A DNA stretch of 64,000 bases from positions 868,857 through 932,856 of the forward strand of contig NW_008805063.1 in NCBI RefSeq assembly GCF_000004825.1, read 5' to 3'. The stretch is from Heterostelium album PN500 (taxonomy: Eukaryota > Evosea > Eumycetozoa > Acytosteliales > Acytosteliaceae). The notes under the pieces were generated by a model that was not told the origin of the DNA, did no database searches, and saw only the letters and a program-made list of their open reading frames with translations. Of this stretch, positions 47,101 through 58,406 are shown one piece after another. Numbering within the stretch: the first letter of the stretch is position 1; each line of letters opens with the position of its first letter. Position numbers and translations under genes: made by a program.

Positions 47101-47223
47101 GGACAGTTCTCAGGTTTTTCTGCGAAGTTTGTTTGCTGCAATGAGAACTTGTTAAATCAAATAGATTTAATGATTAATTAATCATTCAATTAAAAATCAA
47201 TAATTTATTTATGGTTTGAAAAT
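47101..47223 (-). repeat. Dispersed repeat copy C, inverted relative to B
   Basis: Reverse complement of copy B: GGACAGTTCTC at 47101-47111, the 20-mer core complement at 47133-47152 (identical to copy B over all 20 bases), and TATGGTTTGAAAAT at 47210-47223. Over the ~70 bp from core to end the copies are about 85% identical by eye with a few small gaps. It begins ~125 bp upstream of the YjaB-like start and ends ~50 bp from the SNAPC3 stop. Confidence 0.75.
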
Positions 47224-47275
47224 TATAATTCTTCTTTATTTCTAAAACATTGATATTTTAATAAAAAGCAGAATG

Positions 47276-48782
47276 TTATTCGTGATAATAAGGATACACT
47301 TTAAAATCTGAATAAATGAGTGCACCCTCTTTTGTATAGTGAAACATACGATAGCATTCCTCACAAAAGAAATAGGGTGTTTCATCGACAAGCTTATCGC
47401 CAATAGTAACAAATCTAGAATTAAATTTTGTGTTGTGGATTGGTTAGATTTGTTTGAATAAATAAATTTTTAAATTTATCATTGATTAATTATACATACT
47501 TTGATGGGTAGATTTCACAAATCTTACATTTCCTTCTTCTGACTTTGAGTTGATAGTTGACAAAGGGATAGTCCGATCTTTTTTGAGAGTCATTCACGGT
47601 TATCAATCGGATCTTCTTGGCAATGAGGAAATGCTCGCAGTTTCCTTGGTTGCAATAGAGATACTTCTCGCCGATGGAAAGAGATAGATTCAGGAATATC
47701 TCGTCTTGCATATTTTTTTCTTGATAGTATATATCTTTATTCTTTGGTCTCAGCCATTCAAGTATAGTTCTTTTTTAAATTAAATTAGTTTCTTAATACT
47801 TAATTACTTACTTTAAGAATAATAATAATAATAATAATATAATACTTACTCACTATATTTTATATTATTTGGGTCTCTAGTATCATTATAGAATATATTA
47901 TTTATAAAGAAATATGATGATTTTCTATTTTGACCATCTAGAATTCTATCTCTCTAATTAGAGTTTTGTTTAAATATTAATAATAGATTTTAAACTAATT
48001 TAATTTCATTGAATTGAATCTATATAGATAACAATATTGCTATTAAAACTTACAAGACAATATATTTTATCTTTAAGATCAGTCAACTTTTGTGAACCCA
48101 AAACTGATATTTCTTGTACTTTTAATGATTTGCAAGGGTGATACAATGCGAATGTTATAATAACTTCTGCATTTGTTAATATATCATCTTCATCTATATC
48201 TTCTACATTATTACTATTATTATTGTTATTATTTACATTATTGTTATTTGAAGTAGTGGTAGACGTTGTTGTCGTAGTGGTAGTAGTAGAAGTTGTAGAA
48301 GTATTGGATTGAGATGACATTATCGGTGAAGATGAATTTTCTAAAGTTAAAGGTGTAGATACATTTGGTGGTGTATTTGGTATATCTAAAATCTAAAAAT
48401 TAAATAGAGTTTGTTAGTTAGCTAGTTAGAATACAATTCTACTGAAATTGAGAGATATAAGATAGTTACTGCTTGTTTAATTGATTCCTCTACTCTTTCA
48501 TAATGTGTCTTAGGTCTAATATCATCTATACTAGTAGTATTATATCAATTTAATAATAGTAAATATGTTAACAACTTTCTTTCTTTCATTTTTAGTTATC
48601 ATTTAAACAAACCTAATATCTATTCTATTATACAGCTCATCTAGTTCTAAATCATCTTCTTTTTGTGATATAGATAGAAAGAAATCTAATTGAAACTGTC
48701 GCAAGTTGATGATTGAAGTGGTCGAACCACCCAGCGTTGGTACATCTTCGCCATCACTATCATAATCATCATATTGATTCAT
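47276..48782 (-). CDS. snapc3: snRNA-activating protein complex subunit 3 (SNAP50)
   Basis: DNA-binding subunit of SNAPc, which recognises the proximal element of snRNA gene promoters for both Pol II and Pol III. Six exons (48782-48613, 48530-48470, 48392-48054, 47953-47854, 47770-47500, 47414-47276) join in phase to 359 aa; the fourth exon uses the donor A|GTGAGT, the only one that keeps frame. The N-terminal half is acidic and Ser/Thr/Asn-rich. The conserved half reads EVIITFALYHP, SSYFFINNIFYNDTRDP, FEWLRPK, and then the SNAP50 zinc-binding core: YLYCNQGNCEHFLIAKKIRL, RRRKCKICEIYPSKFVTIGD, FFCEECYRMFHYTKEG and the terminal YPYY. The Cys/His set (CNQGNCEH, CKIC, CEEC...H) is intact. In dictyostelids its target would be the DUSE-type element (inference). 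Confidence 0.93.
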
Positions 48783-49029
48783 ATTTACAAACTATTTCAA
48801 TTAATAAATAAATAAATATATATATATACAAAGTTATACAGAAAGACTATGTTTCGTCTTGGCTACTACTCATTTCAAACAAATATTAGTCGACTGTAAT
48901 TTTTGAAAATTTTTTAAAATTAACAAGTTTAGTTTATTTAGTTTTAATGTTAGATAACATTATATGTATTAATTGATTGATTATTATATATATACTACAA
49001 AATTAATATGTATGTCTTTTTTTTTTTGT

Positions 49030-49467
49030 TTACTTTTGAATTGCATTTTGTGTTTGTGTATCTGCTCTCCAAATTCTGTAACGAACTTCAACGTCGGCAG
49101 GTGTGTATACAACGATTGGAAGTTTGCTGTTGTAACGTACAAGTTCATTGTTACTACGCATCTGTACGAATTGTTCGGTTTTTGGACCTGGGATGAACAT
49201 CAGTGTCGACATGGGACCGACGACGTTCTCCACTACATAGTAGGTGTAACCCCAACCTTGGAGAGTGACTTCCTCGAGCTTACCACCGAGCATATGACGA
49301 TTGCCATCGACCAACAGCGTCTTACCGATGACCAACTCAACCTTGGCGGCATACTCGTCCTCCAACGGTGGAAGATAGATGACACTTCGCTTCTGACCTT
49401 CCTTTGGCTCTGGATAGGGTGCTACCTTGGACAATGGTTGACTACAATCTAATCCTTCACTCGACAT
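49030..49467 (-). CDS. eco: Ecotin-like serine protease inhibitor, cytosolic form
   Basis: Single exon, 145 aa, homologous to bacterial ecotin, a dimeric inhibitor of chymotrypsin-fold serine proteases. Diagnostic blocks: QPLSKVAPYPEPKEGQKRSVI, KVELVIGKTLLVDGNRH, LGGKLEEVTLQGWGYTYYV, RYNSKLPIVVYTP and VRYRIWRA, each close to the E. coli sequence. The reactive-site loop is GPMSTLMFIPG; by alignment with S-T-M-M of E. coli ecotin the P1 residue would be Leu89 instead of Met. The two cysteines that lock this loop in E. coli are replaced (VDGN for VDCN; FIP for ACP), and there is no signal peptide: the protein starts MSSEGLDCSQ. This points to a cytosolic inhibitor working without the disulfide. 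Absence of introns fits horizontal origin. Ecotin-type inhibitors are known in a few protists such as trypanosomatids. Confidence 0.95.
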   Translation of the reverse strand: MSSEGLDCSQPLSKVAPYPEPKEGQKRSVIYLPPLEDEYAAKVELVIGKTLLVDGNRHMLGGKLEEVTLQGWGYTYYVVENVVGPMSTLMFIPGPKTEQFVQMRSNNELVRYNSKLPIVVYTPADVEVRYRIWRADTQTQNAIQK

Positions 49468-50222
49468 CTTATCTTCAACTGCTACAACAACACTTACAAA
49501 TACTAAACACGATAATAATAATAATAGATTGATTAACTTTATTTTTGAATATTATTTATTTTATTCTTTTTTGAATAAATATGAATAATCAAGTTTTGGA
49601 GATTTGATTTTTAATGAATGAATCATTGGATATATGACTCAGATTTTTTTTTACCGAAAATCAGTGGTATTAAAAAATAATTTAATAAAATTCAATTAAT
49701 AATAGATTCTAATAAGTAATATCAAAAAAAAATAATTTAAACTAAGATATATTTGATTATTATTACAATTTTATGTTTTATTAGATAATAACCAAAATCA
49801 TTACTATTTTTAAAGATTTGACAAGTTTCCTAAAAAGTATTAAAATTTTAATAAATTAATTCCTTAGGTTCTTTTTCCATTATCCATTTGAATATATATA
49901 TATAATTATTTTATTTATTTTATTTATTTTTTAAAAAATGGTCATTTATAACATTTTCCTGATTAGATCTCTTTGATTTTTTCCTGGGTTAACAACTCTT
50001 TTTGTAACATTCAGTATCAGCTGGTCTTCTCTTCCTTACGAATGGAACTTGGGTTACAGTGGTGACTTGTCAAATTCTATCTTGGAAGTTCTTGTTATTG
50101 TTGACTTAATAATGGTCTTTATGAGTAGGATTCTTCCGAATCATTTTAAAAAATAAATGTCATTATGAAATAATCTATATTTATAAAGTTTTTTTTTCCT
50201 ATTATTTATTTATATAGTAGAT
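49468..50222. other. Spacer with an unexplained coding-like stretch
   Basis: About 750 bp. Most is AT-rich, but 49975-50154 has balanced codon-like composition: a plus-strand frame without ATG reads SISWSSLPYEWNLGYSGDLS..., and the minus strand reads VTTVTQVPFVRKRRPADTEC... before a stop. Neither joins to a gene I can support. It may be a decayed gene or an exon of an unseen one. Confidence 0.4.
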
Positions 50223-53200
50223 TTATTGAGTTGATTGACGAGGTTCAACTTTTAATGATTGAGCATGAAGTTCTTTCTCATCGAGTAGTTTGTTTGTGAT
50301 GTTGATGAGATGTTTCTTAATTGGTTCGATCAGCTGGAATTTGAGATTCGATACTTGGTGGTAGAGTTGAAGTTCTTTGATGATACGATAGATCAATCTG
50401 AATTTTTCGACATTGATCATGCCGTTGGCAGTGAATGTGTCGTTGGCCTCTTCAATGGCAATCAAGTCCTTTGGATAGATGGCCAAGTAAGGTACAACAC
50501 GATTGGTAGAGGCTTTCAGTGCCTCTCTGTAGTTCTTGTAGTTCATCGACATGTCATAGAGAACCTCGAGTGACTTGTAATCACCAAGAGTCTTGGCAGA
50601 CAACTTATCCCAAGTGTTTTTCAATCTTGAGATAGAAGAGTGATTCAATCCACCGACAATAGCTGCTGCACAATTAAAATTACCAATTTCAACACAACAC
50701 TTAAAATAAAATAAATTAAATATTAATAAGATGAATAAGTCAATTATTAATATTTTGTTGTGAAATATATATATATACCTTTGCAACATCAATAAAGAAA
50801 CTGATTGCAGTTACTCTATCTTGTACTTTTTCTTTTGTAAGAATTTCTGTGGATGTCCATCTTGCCCATTGGTTGAAACGGTCAACCATTTGGTGGAACT
50901 CTGGTGAGTTCTCCACTTTGGTGAATGCCTTGTGGAGGAATTGAAGATGTGGAATCGATGTGAACAACTCCATATCGATGATGGTCATCTGCGATGCAAT
51001 GGTTTGCGCGCCAATTTGATAGATATCAATGTCGTTCTCATCCTTGATCTTTACTACAGAGATGTTGGAGAGTGGCTTCTTCACCTTGGAGTAGAAACTG
51101 TTGCCACGCTCATACAGTGTTTTGATCGGTGCCGACAACTGGAAGTACGACTTGAAGTAGTTGAAAAAGTTGGATGTTGGTGAACCTGCAGGTGGAGCAT
51201 GCAATTCAATGAACGATTTCAACTTGGAGAGGAACATCAAGTCGGTGGACAATTGCTTCTGGTGGAGTTTCATCCAGAACATTCCCACCGACAAAACAGT
51301 GAGTGCCAATTCGTTCTGCCATGCTTTTAGTGCTTTCGATTCATCGAGTGGAACGGTCTTCTTGAAGTAGTAGACCATCAACTCGAGGAAGTCGGTTGGC
51401 GACTTGAAGTAGTAGTCGTAGGTGTAGAAGATCGTGTAGTTGTAGTCGGTGTCACGATTGTTTAGGTCGATCAATCGTTCGAATAGCTTCTCAAACGATG
51501 CGCTCTTGACGTAGGAGATCTCCTTGATGATGAATTGGATATCTGGCTGACTGTCAAAGTGTCCGTCAAAGTCTTCGATTATGTGGACGAACGACAACAC
51601 CTCACGATCTTCGTTGGCGCTGGCATTACCGCTAGTTGCCAGCTTTTGATCGCAACGATAGAGAACCTTGGAAAAGGTTGCACACAATGAGTAGAGCGAT
51701 AGTTTTGACTTGGGTTTGATGACTTGCGAGCGTGTCAGTGGAGTGGACGGTTCCGACAAGTTGGCCGGTGAAGTTGAGATTGATCCACTGTCCTCAACCA
51801 TCGATACTGTAATGGGCGAGGAAGTGAGACTACTATTGTTTGTTGAAGAACTACCACCGTCATCCAAATTGAATTGAGGTGGATGTATTGGTGAGAGTGG
51901 TAGCGGAATTGAGGTATGTTGATTGGGGTGGAGCGGCGGTGTTGGTGTGCAATTGGTCACATCCTGGATGAACTGGATGATGACCTTGAGAATCGATCGA
52001 TGCGATGGTGGTTGTGATAGGAGAATGGAGCGTGTCAATGATCTTCGGAATGGATGATCATCTACGTACACGACGGACATCAACGAGTTAGCGGCTTTGC
52101 CAAGCAAGGCATCTGGCAGTGACTCAAAGAAGCAAAGTAGAGTGGCACCAACTAAATACGGATCACTCTTGCTAAAGTCAGATACAATCGATTGTTCTAT
52201 TGACTCTTTAAATGAGCGCACCGATGATTCATCCACCTTACGAGTAAACAAATCCTCTAGATTAACGTTGTTACTCAACAATTCGAAGCAATTCTCCAAG
52301 AATCTTATCAATCTATCCAAAGTATCTTCAGTTACATTAATACCAAATATTGATTCTACAACAACAAATATAAAGTAGCAATTAGTAAAACCAATCTATT
52401 CAACATTCAAAATCTGTTTGTCTAACACATACCAGCTTTCATAATTTTCTTTAAAACCAATTCATCTCTTGATGCACGTTGATTCAATCTCTCAGAGAGA
52501 ATCATAGATACTTTAAGTTTATCTCCATTCAATGTCTTTTCTTTCTTTCCAAACATTCTACCAATGGTTGATTGTTTTTTCTTATCTATAGTATTATTAT
52601 TATTATTAGAATCAATGAGTTATGATTTAGTTTTAAACTGTTGCTTGTTAATCTTACCTATTATACTTTCATTGTCTGTTTGGCTGGTTGATAATGAGTG
52701 AAGTGATGGAGATGATTGGTTACTGTTGGTCGATGAAATCTTTGTTGGTTGTGGTTGATTTCCACCTACCGATGCAGAGATATTTATCTTTGGTTGGAAA
52801 TTTTCGTCTTCTTCATCGTCGACGGAATCACGTGACAGTGATTTCGATCTCATACGCGTAAGCTTCTTATTTCTTAGTTCTTCTGCATTGCCTTCATAGT
52901 AATCTGTAAAGTATCCTTTGGTCAACTGTGATCTCTCAGCGGTGGTATTGGCACGCTCCAATCTCGTTGCCAACTCATTGTCCTCCTGTGACAATGCATC
53001 CATATTATCGGTGGTAGCAGCACCCGGAACATGAGCAGACATTCTCTTGCCAGCCCACTTTCTCAACGAAGTCGAGTAGTTGCCTGTACTCTTTGATTTT
53101 GGATGTCCAGATTGCTGTTGTTGTTGTTGTTGTTGTTCATTTCCATTTACATTGCTGCTGAATGCCACTGATTTTTTGGGTGATGGCATAACCGACAAAT

Positions 53201-55064
53201 CTGGAGTTGAAATAGAAGAGGTAGAAGATTGTGAATATTGATGTTGTTGTTGTTGTTGTTGATTGTTGAAATCTTGTGGAGGTGATATACGTTTGAGTGA
53301 TGATTTCAAACTGACTTCACTTGTGCATGTGTCAGTATCACTATCACTTAAATCATTGGCTGAGTAGTCGGTCATCTGTGAACGATCGGATCTTGTATCA
53401 CTCCAAAACTGACGTTTATACTCCTTCTCGCGGTCCTTCTTCTCTTTCTTGGCACTCTTTAGCTTCTCCTTTTCGCGCTCCTTTAAATCACGCTCTCGCT
53501 GCTCACGCTCCTTCTCTTTCTCCTTCTCGAGTTTCTTCAATGCTTTCTTTCGCTTCTCCGAGGTGAAGATCGTCTGTTCAAACTGGATGGTGCTCAGATT
53601 CTCGCTGATCTTCAAGTTGGAATCTTCCAAACCACGAATACGCTGCTCGAATGAATCGACACGATGATTCAATGTGTTGAAACGAGAGTCATCACGCGAT
53701 CCAACGGCGCGTTGAACCAACTCTGCCTCCTTGGCTTGTTGATCCAACTCTTGTTGTTGCTGTTGCTGTTGTTGTTGGGTAGGTGTCGAATCGGAACTAA
53801 CATTGAGCTCAGAGAATCGCTTCAGTCTTGCTTCCGATATCTTTAGTCTTGCTTCCAACTCGTTGCAATACGACTCCAACTCACGTCTACACATCACTTC
53901 GTTTGTCAATCGTTGAGCTAGATCTTCAACTATCTTATTTGTCTTTGATAATGACATCTCAAGATGCAATAGTCTTTCAGAATCTGAAATGGTTGTAATC
54001 TTTAACTTGTTGATTTGTTGATCAATAAGATGGTCAATTGTAATATCATTTGAATCGTTATTATTGTTATTGTTGTTAATATTGCTATTGGTTGTTAAAG
54101 TATTATTATTGGAATCGTTTATATATGTTCTGGGTGGAAGCGAAGGTGCAGGTTTCTTTGTTGATGTCAAAGCTGGTGATTGAGTATTTGGTGAAGAGTT
54201 TGATGGACTTGGTGATGAAGATGCTGAAGAATTTGTGGAATTTAAGTTGGAGGTTGTTGTTGTACTGTTGGAACCTAATTTCTTTGAGGTAACTTGTGAA
54301 GAAGATGATGTCGATGTTGATGTTGATGTTGTTGATGTCTTTGGTGTTGACTTTAAAGTTAAAGATGATTTTGAGCTTGGTTTAGTTGGCTTTCCTATAT
54401 TGGATGATGTTGATTTAGTATCTTTACTATGATTATCTTTGGCATTTTCTTGTGCTGTTGTTGTTGATGCTGTCTGTTGTTGAAGTTGTTGGAGTTGTTG
54501 TAGATCGTTGTTGGTCTCCTCATTTTCCTCTGGTTTCCCTGACCAAACCAATGAGAAAATACTCTTTATACTCTTTCTGCCCTCAGTTTTCATTCTCGAC
54601 GGCATCGTTTGTGAACCTGACGATACTGCGCTTCCTGCTGCAGTATTATTGTTGCTATGAGTATTATTAGTATGTTGATTTTGTGTGGTGGTTGAAGTGG
54701 TGTGAGGTGGTGTGGTGGTGCTGGTTGATTTCACTGGTGTTTTTGCAGATGCTGTCGGAGTTGATTTTGCCGATGTCAATACCGGTGAGGTTGTTGGCGG
54801 AGTTGTGACACTTCCGACTTTGCCAGTTTGTATGGATGATTGCGATTTCGATTTATTGATGGAACTGGGTGAGGTTGGCGATGATGGTGTTGTTCTGGCG
54901 GACAATGGAGGTGAGTTGGCTCCATCGGGTGCTCCACCACCAGGATATGAAATCTGTGACGATATATCCTTTTGTTTCCAATATTGGAATGATTCTTTTT
55001 TATTTAGGTCTTTGGTTGGCGAGCCAACCGAACCCAAATTTGGAGATGACTTTGAAGATGCCAT
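50223..55064 (-). CDS. RhoGAP-RasGEF fusion protein (1537 aa)
   Basis: Four exons (55064-52658, 52585-52433, 52355-50779, 50699-50223) join in phase, so the Ser/Thr-rich N-terminal frame and the GTPase-regulator frame are one gene. Residues 1-800 are low complexity (Ser, Thr, Asn, Gln) with a coiled-coil near 380-420 and a strongly charged helix of KEREQRERDLKEREKEKLK type near 515-550. About 830-985 is a RhoGAP-like domain: AESIFGINVTEDTLDRL, DLFTRKVDESSVRSFKESI, DPYLVGATLLCFFESLPDALLG. A RasGEF N-terminal motif follows at ~1140-1240 (YTIFYTYDYYFKSPTDFLELMV), then the catalytic CDC25 domain at ~1295-1530: IYQIGAQTIASQMTIIDMELF, FNCAAAIVGGLNHSSISRLKNTW and CAAAIVGGLN-type helix, ending with IIKELQLY. 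It should turn Rho/Rac signalling off and Ras on at one site. The sequence YLAIYPKDLIAIEEAND is the usual LGxYLxDLxxIEEGNP motif in degraded form. Confidence 0.9.
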
Positions 55065-56429
55065 CTTTTTTTTGTTTTATATTTTACAACAATTATCGAT
55101 TACTTTCTCGGTATTTATTTTTATATATAGATAAATTATAGTACAAATAATAATAACAACAAATATTTTTGGTGAAAAAAAACTTATTTTAACTTACTGT
55201 TTTTTTATATTAAAAAATTCTTATTTCTTTTTCTTTTTGATCAATGAGTGGTAGTTATTTCAGTGTGTTTATTATTTAATAGAAAGGAAAGGAAAGGAAT
55301 ATATAAATGGATATAAATATAATTATAAATACAATATTATTTGAATGTGGAGGTTAGTTATTGAACAATTTGAAAATGTGGTTCAAAAAAAAAAACAATA
55401 CAATACAAAAGTTGATTGAAATTGAAAATGGAGTGGAGTCTGTTGGTATTTGATGTTTGATGTATGTCAATCAGAGTTGTCACTTGTGCTAAGGATTGGC
55501 TGTGATCTGACTCTTAAAAGCAATAACCACACTGTAGTGAAACAATAAAAACAATTGGTCGTTTAAAAATTTTCACGATATAAAAAAATCAATCTTTTTC
55601 CAATTGATTTTAAATGAATAGAATGGAGGGGGAGTTACAAAGTTGAAACACAAGTAGTAAAGTATTATAATACAAAAAAGTTTGGTTGATTCTAGATTAG
55701 GTTTTATAAAAGGAAGTATATATGAAAATGATGATAGTTTTGTTTATTTTTTTATAATAATAATAATAATAAAAAAAAGAGTATAAAACTATTTTTATAA
55801 TATATTTGTTATTAAAGATCTATATTTTATATGATTATGAGTTATTTGATCAAATTATAAAAAAGAAATAAAGAATATCAATATAAAAAATACAGCTTGT
55901 AATATTAAGTATTTCTCTGAATTCTTTAGTTTAGTTGAGCTCTGAATATATATTTGTAGTTTTGGTGGATAAAGTATAAAATGATCAACATTTTTGAATC
56001 ATTTTTTTTGAATTTTTTTTTTTTTTTTTTTCAACAAAAAAACTCGCTTAACGGCTTTTTTTTTTTAATTTATAATAACCTGTTTGTTAAGATGTGACTT
56101 TTCACTATTCACCACCATCTCGATCTAATCTAAAAATATAAATGATCTCATCGTTTAAATTAAATAACTCGAATTTATTTATTTATTTAATCGTCTTTTA
56201 TTTTTAAGATTCTTATTCGAAATTGAATAATGGGAAAAGTAATTTTTGTTTTTCCATCATAGTAAACAAAGTATTACATTTTCAAGAAAAAAAATTGATT
56301 CGGAAATAATCAGAAAAAGGAAAGTAAAAATGAAAATAAGGAAATAATATTTAAAAATCCTTTGATACCATTTTATTTTTTTTTTTGTTTAAGATTTTAC
56401 CACATTTCATTTTGTTTTTTATTTTCAGG
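55065..56429. other. Large divergent intergenic region
   Basis: About 1.36 kb between the divergent RhoGAP-RasGEF and FNIP genes; AT-rich with GAAAG tandem near 55282-55295 and a long T tract at 56010-56030 followed by AACTCGCTTAACGGC. No coding or RNA signal. Confidence 0.5.
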
Positions 56430-58035
56430 ATGCACAGTTTATCTTATTTATTAATCAGATATATATTAGAGAACTTGGAGAATATTGATAAAGTTTGTTT
56501 CTCATTGACATGCAAACAATATTTTGAAAATAGAAATAAATACTTGAAATTTGACCACGTCACCAATCCAAAACCAAACGAAAATGCATTTCAGTTGTCT
56601 TCCTACAGGTCTCAATTGGAGAGCAGTAACAACTTGCAAAAAGAGAATTTCTTATTTGTACAGAGTCACATGAGGAGTATTATACATACATCTACCAGTT
56701 TATGTAAGTACATCATCGAAATCATTTCTCAATTATATCTTTCTTTTTTTTTTTTTTTTTTAGTCAATAATTAGTAGTTTATTAATAGTTAAATCTCAAG
56801 TGAATAGTTCAACTATAGATTTCAAACAAGGAGATACTATCACAATACCAAAGGAAACCGATTCTATTTTGTTTATTGATTATATACCATTGAAGGATGT
56901 AATCGGTTTAAAGGAATCAAATGTGAGATACATTCAATTTATTTGTGAATTCGATGGTTCAAAGTTTGAATCTCAATATCTTCCGAGTTCTATGGACAAA
57001 TTGAGATTGACCAGAGCATCCAATATTGAGGTGGGTTCGATTCCATCGACTGTCAGAATACTGGAGATCAATAAACACCATATCAAACCAGGAGTGTTAC
57101 CAGAGTCAATAAGAAACTTAATTCTCACTGGAGAAACGCAATTTTTTGCTGTACCAAACCCTGATATTGTGCCAGGTGTTGTTCCCTGTGGTACAGTTCA
57201 TCTGTGTCTCAATCAGAGAGTGATGCCTGATGGTTTGATTCCACCTAGTGTAAAGTCACTGGTTACCGTAAGCCTACAGAATTTGCCAGCAACCATTGAA
57301 TCAATCGTTCTTGTCAGAAGAGATCAAGTAATGAGAATCGAACCTGGACAACTGCCACCCGCTCTCACCAGTCTTGATGCATTGTCCATGAAATGCGAAC
57401 TGGTTGTTGGTTCCTTTCCAATTGGCTTGATCAAGTTAAAGGTAGACTCTGACCAACTACTTCCTGGAATCATTCCGAGCACAGTTACCAAGTTAACAAT
57501 CAAAACCTACAAACCATTGCTAGCCAATGTAATTCCAGATTCGGTTACCAATTTGACTTTGAACAACTATGGTGTATTCGAGCATCCACTTACTTCCGAT
57601 ATATTACCATCGAGCTTGAAGAAGTTCAAGCTTAAAGGACAGCAAAGAAATCACTTGTACGCGCTACCTAGATTACCATCAACACTGACACATCTTACTT
57701 TGACTCTGTCAATTCTCGGAGCACCTTTTACAGCTGAGAGTCTACCAGCGACTTGTCACACCCTGAAAACAAGCAAAGATAATTTCCTCCGCTTTTTCTC
57801 AGACATGTCTATCTTCCCAGAAACTCTTGGAGACATCACAATCATCAGTCCAAACAACAATTCTCTTGTAAGTGAAACACCCGAACAACTTAAGATACGT
57901 CGTATTTCAAAATCAGACTATCTTTTGATTGGTGACAAGCTTAGTTCTGGAATAGTTAATAATGATTCTCTTCTCAAATTATTATCGCGAGATAAACAAA
58001 CCTCGCAAAATGTACATCGTTCCTACTTGGAATAA
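56430..58035 (+). CDS. FNIP-repeat protein with F-box-like N-terminus
   Basis: Exons 56430-56703 and 56789-58035 give 506 aa; the acceptor at 56788 was chosen because it alone of the nearby AGs with a polypyrimidine lead keeps frame. The N-terminus (SYLLIRYILENLENIDKVCFSLTCKQYFENRN) has the leucine-rich F-box-like helix pair common at the start of dictyostelid FNIP proteins. The rest is a series of ~20-residue beta units of the form (I/V)xPxSV(T/K)xLxL: GSIPSTVRILEI, GVLPESIRNLIL, GLIPPSVKSLVT, GIIPSTVTKLTI, NVIPDSVTNLTL, DILPSSLKKFKL. These are FNIP/IP22 repeats, an LRR-like family greatly expanded in social amoebae. F-box members may choose ubiquitin-ligase substrates; the specific target is unknown. 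Confidence 0.85.
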
Positions 58036-58406
58036 AACTGTGAAAGACAAATCGCAATACATAAACTTAAATGATATGATTTAACATACAATCAAACTTT
58101 TTATCGATTTAAACATTCTTAAACATCAACAACCACAAATGTAACGATATATCGTACATTGTTACAAATAAATATAATGTATGACTCAACCATCTACCTC
58201 TTCAATCAACAAATTATAATTATACAAAAATAAACTTATCTATAAATATTTAAAATAAAAAAAATAAAAAATATATAATTAAAAAAAATTAACTTTTTTT
58301 GGTTTAGTGGTTTGATTGATGATCACTAAACCCTTTTTTTTTTTTGAAAATCATTTAATTAATTAATCCTTCATTCACACTAATAAAAAAAAAAAGAAAA
58401 CAAGTA
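58036..58406. other. Spacer upstream of RidA gene
   Basis: About 370 bp, AT-rich, containing the palindrome listed separately. Nothing else visible. Confidence 0.5.
58301..58332. promoter_or_regulatory. Perfect palindrome upstream of RidA
   Basis: GGTTTAGTG (58301-58309) and CACTAAACC (58324-58332) are exact reverse complements separated by 14 bp, followed at once by a ~14-base T tract. The start ATG is 75 bp further. A related arrangement (inverted arms, T tract, TTGATGATCA) precedes Bud32, so this may be a shared promoter element. Confidence 0.4.
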
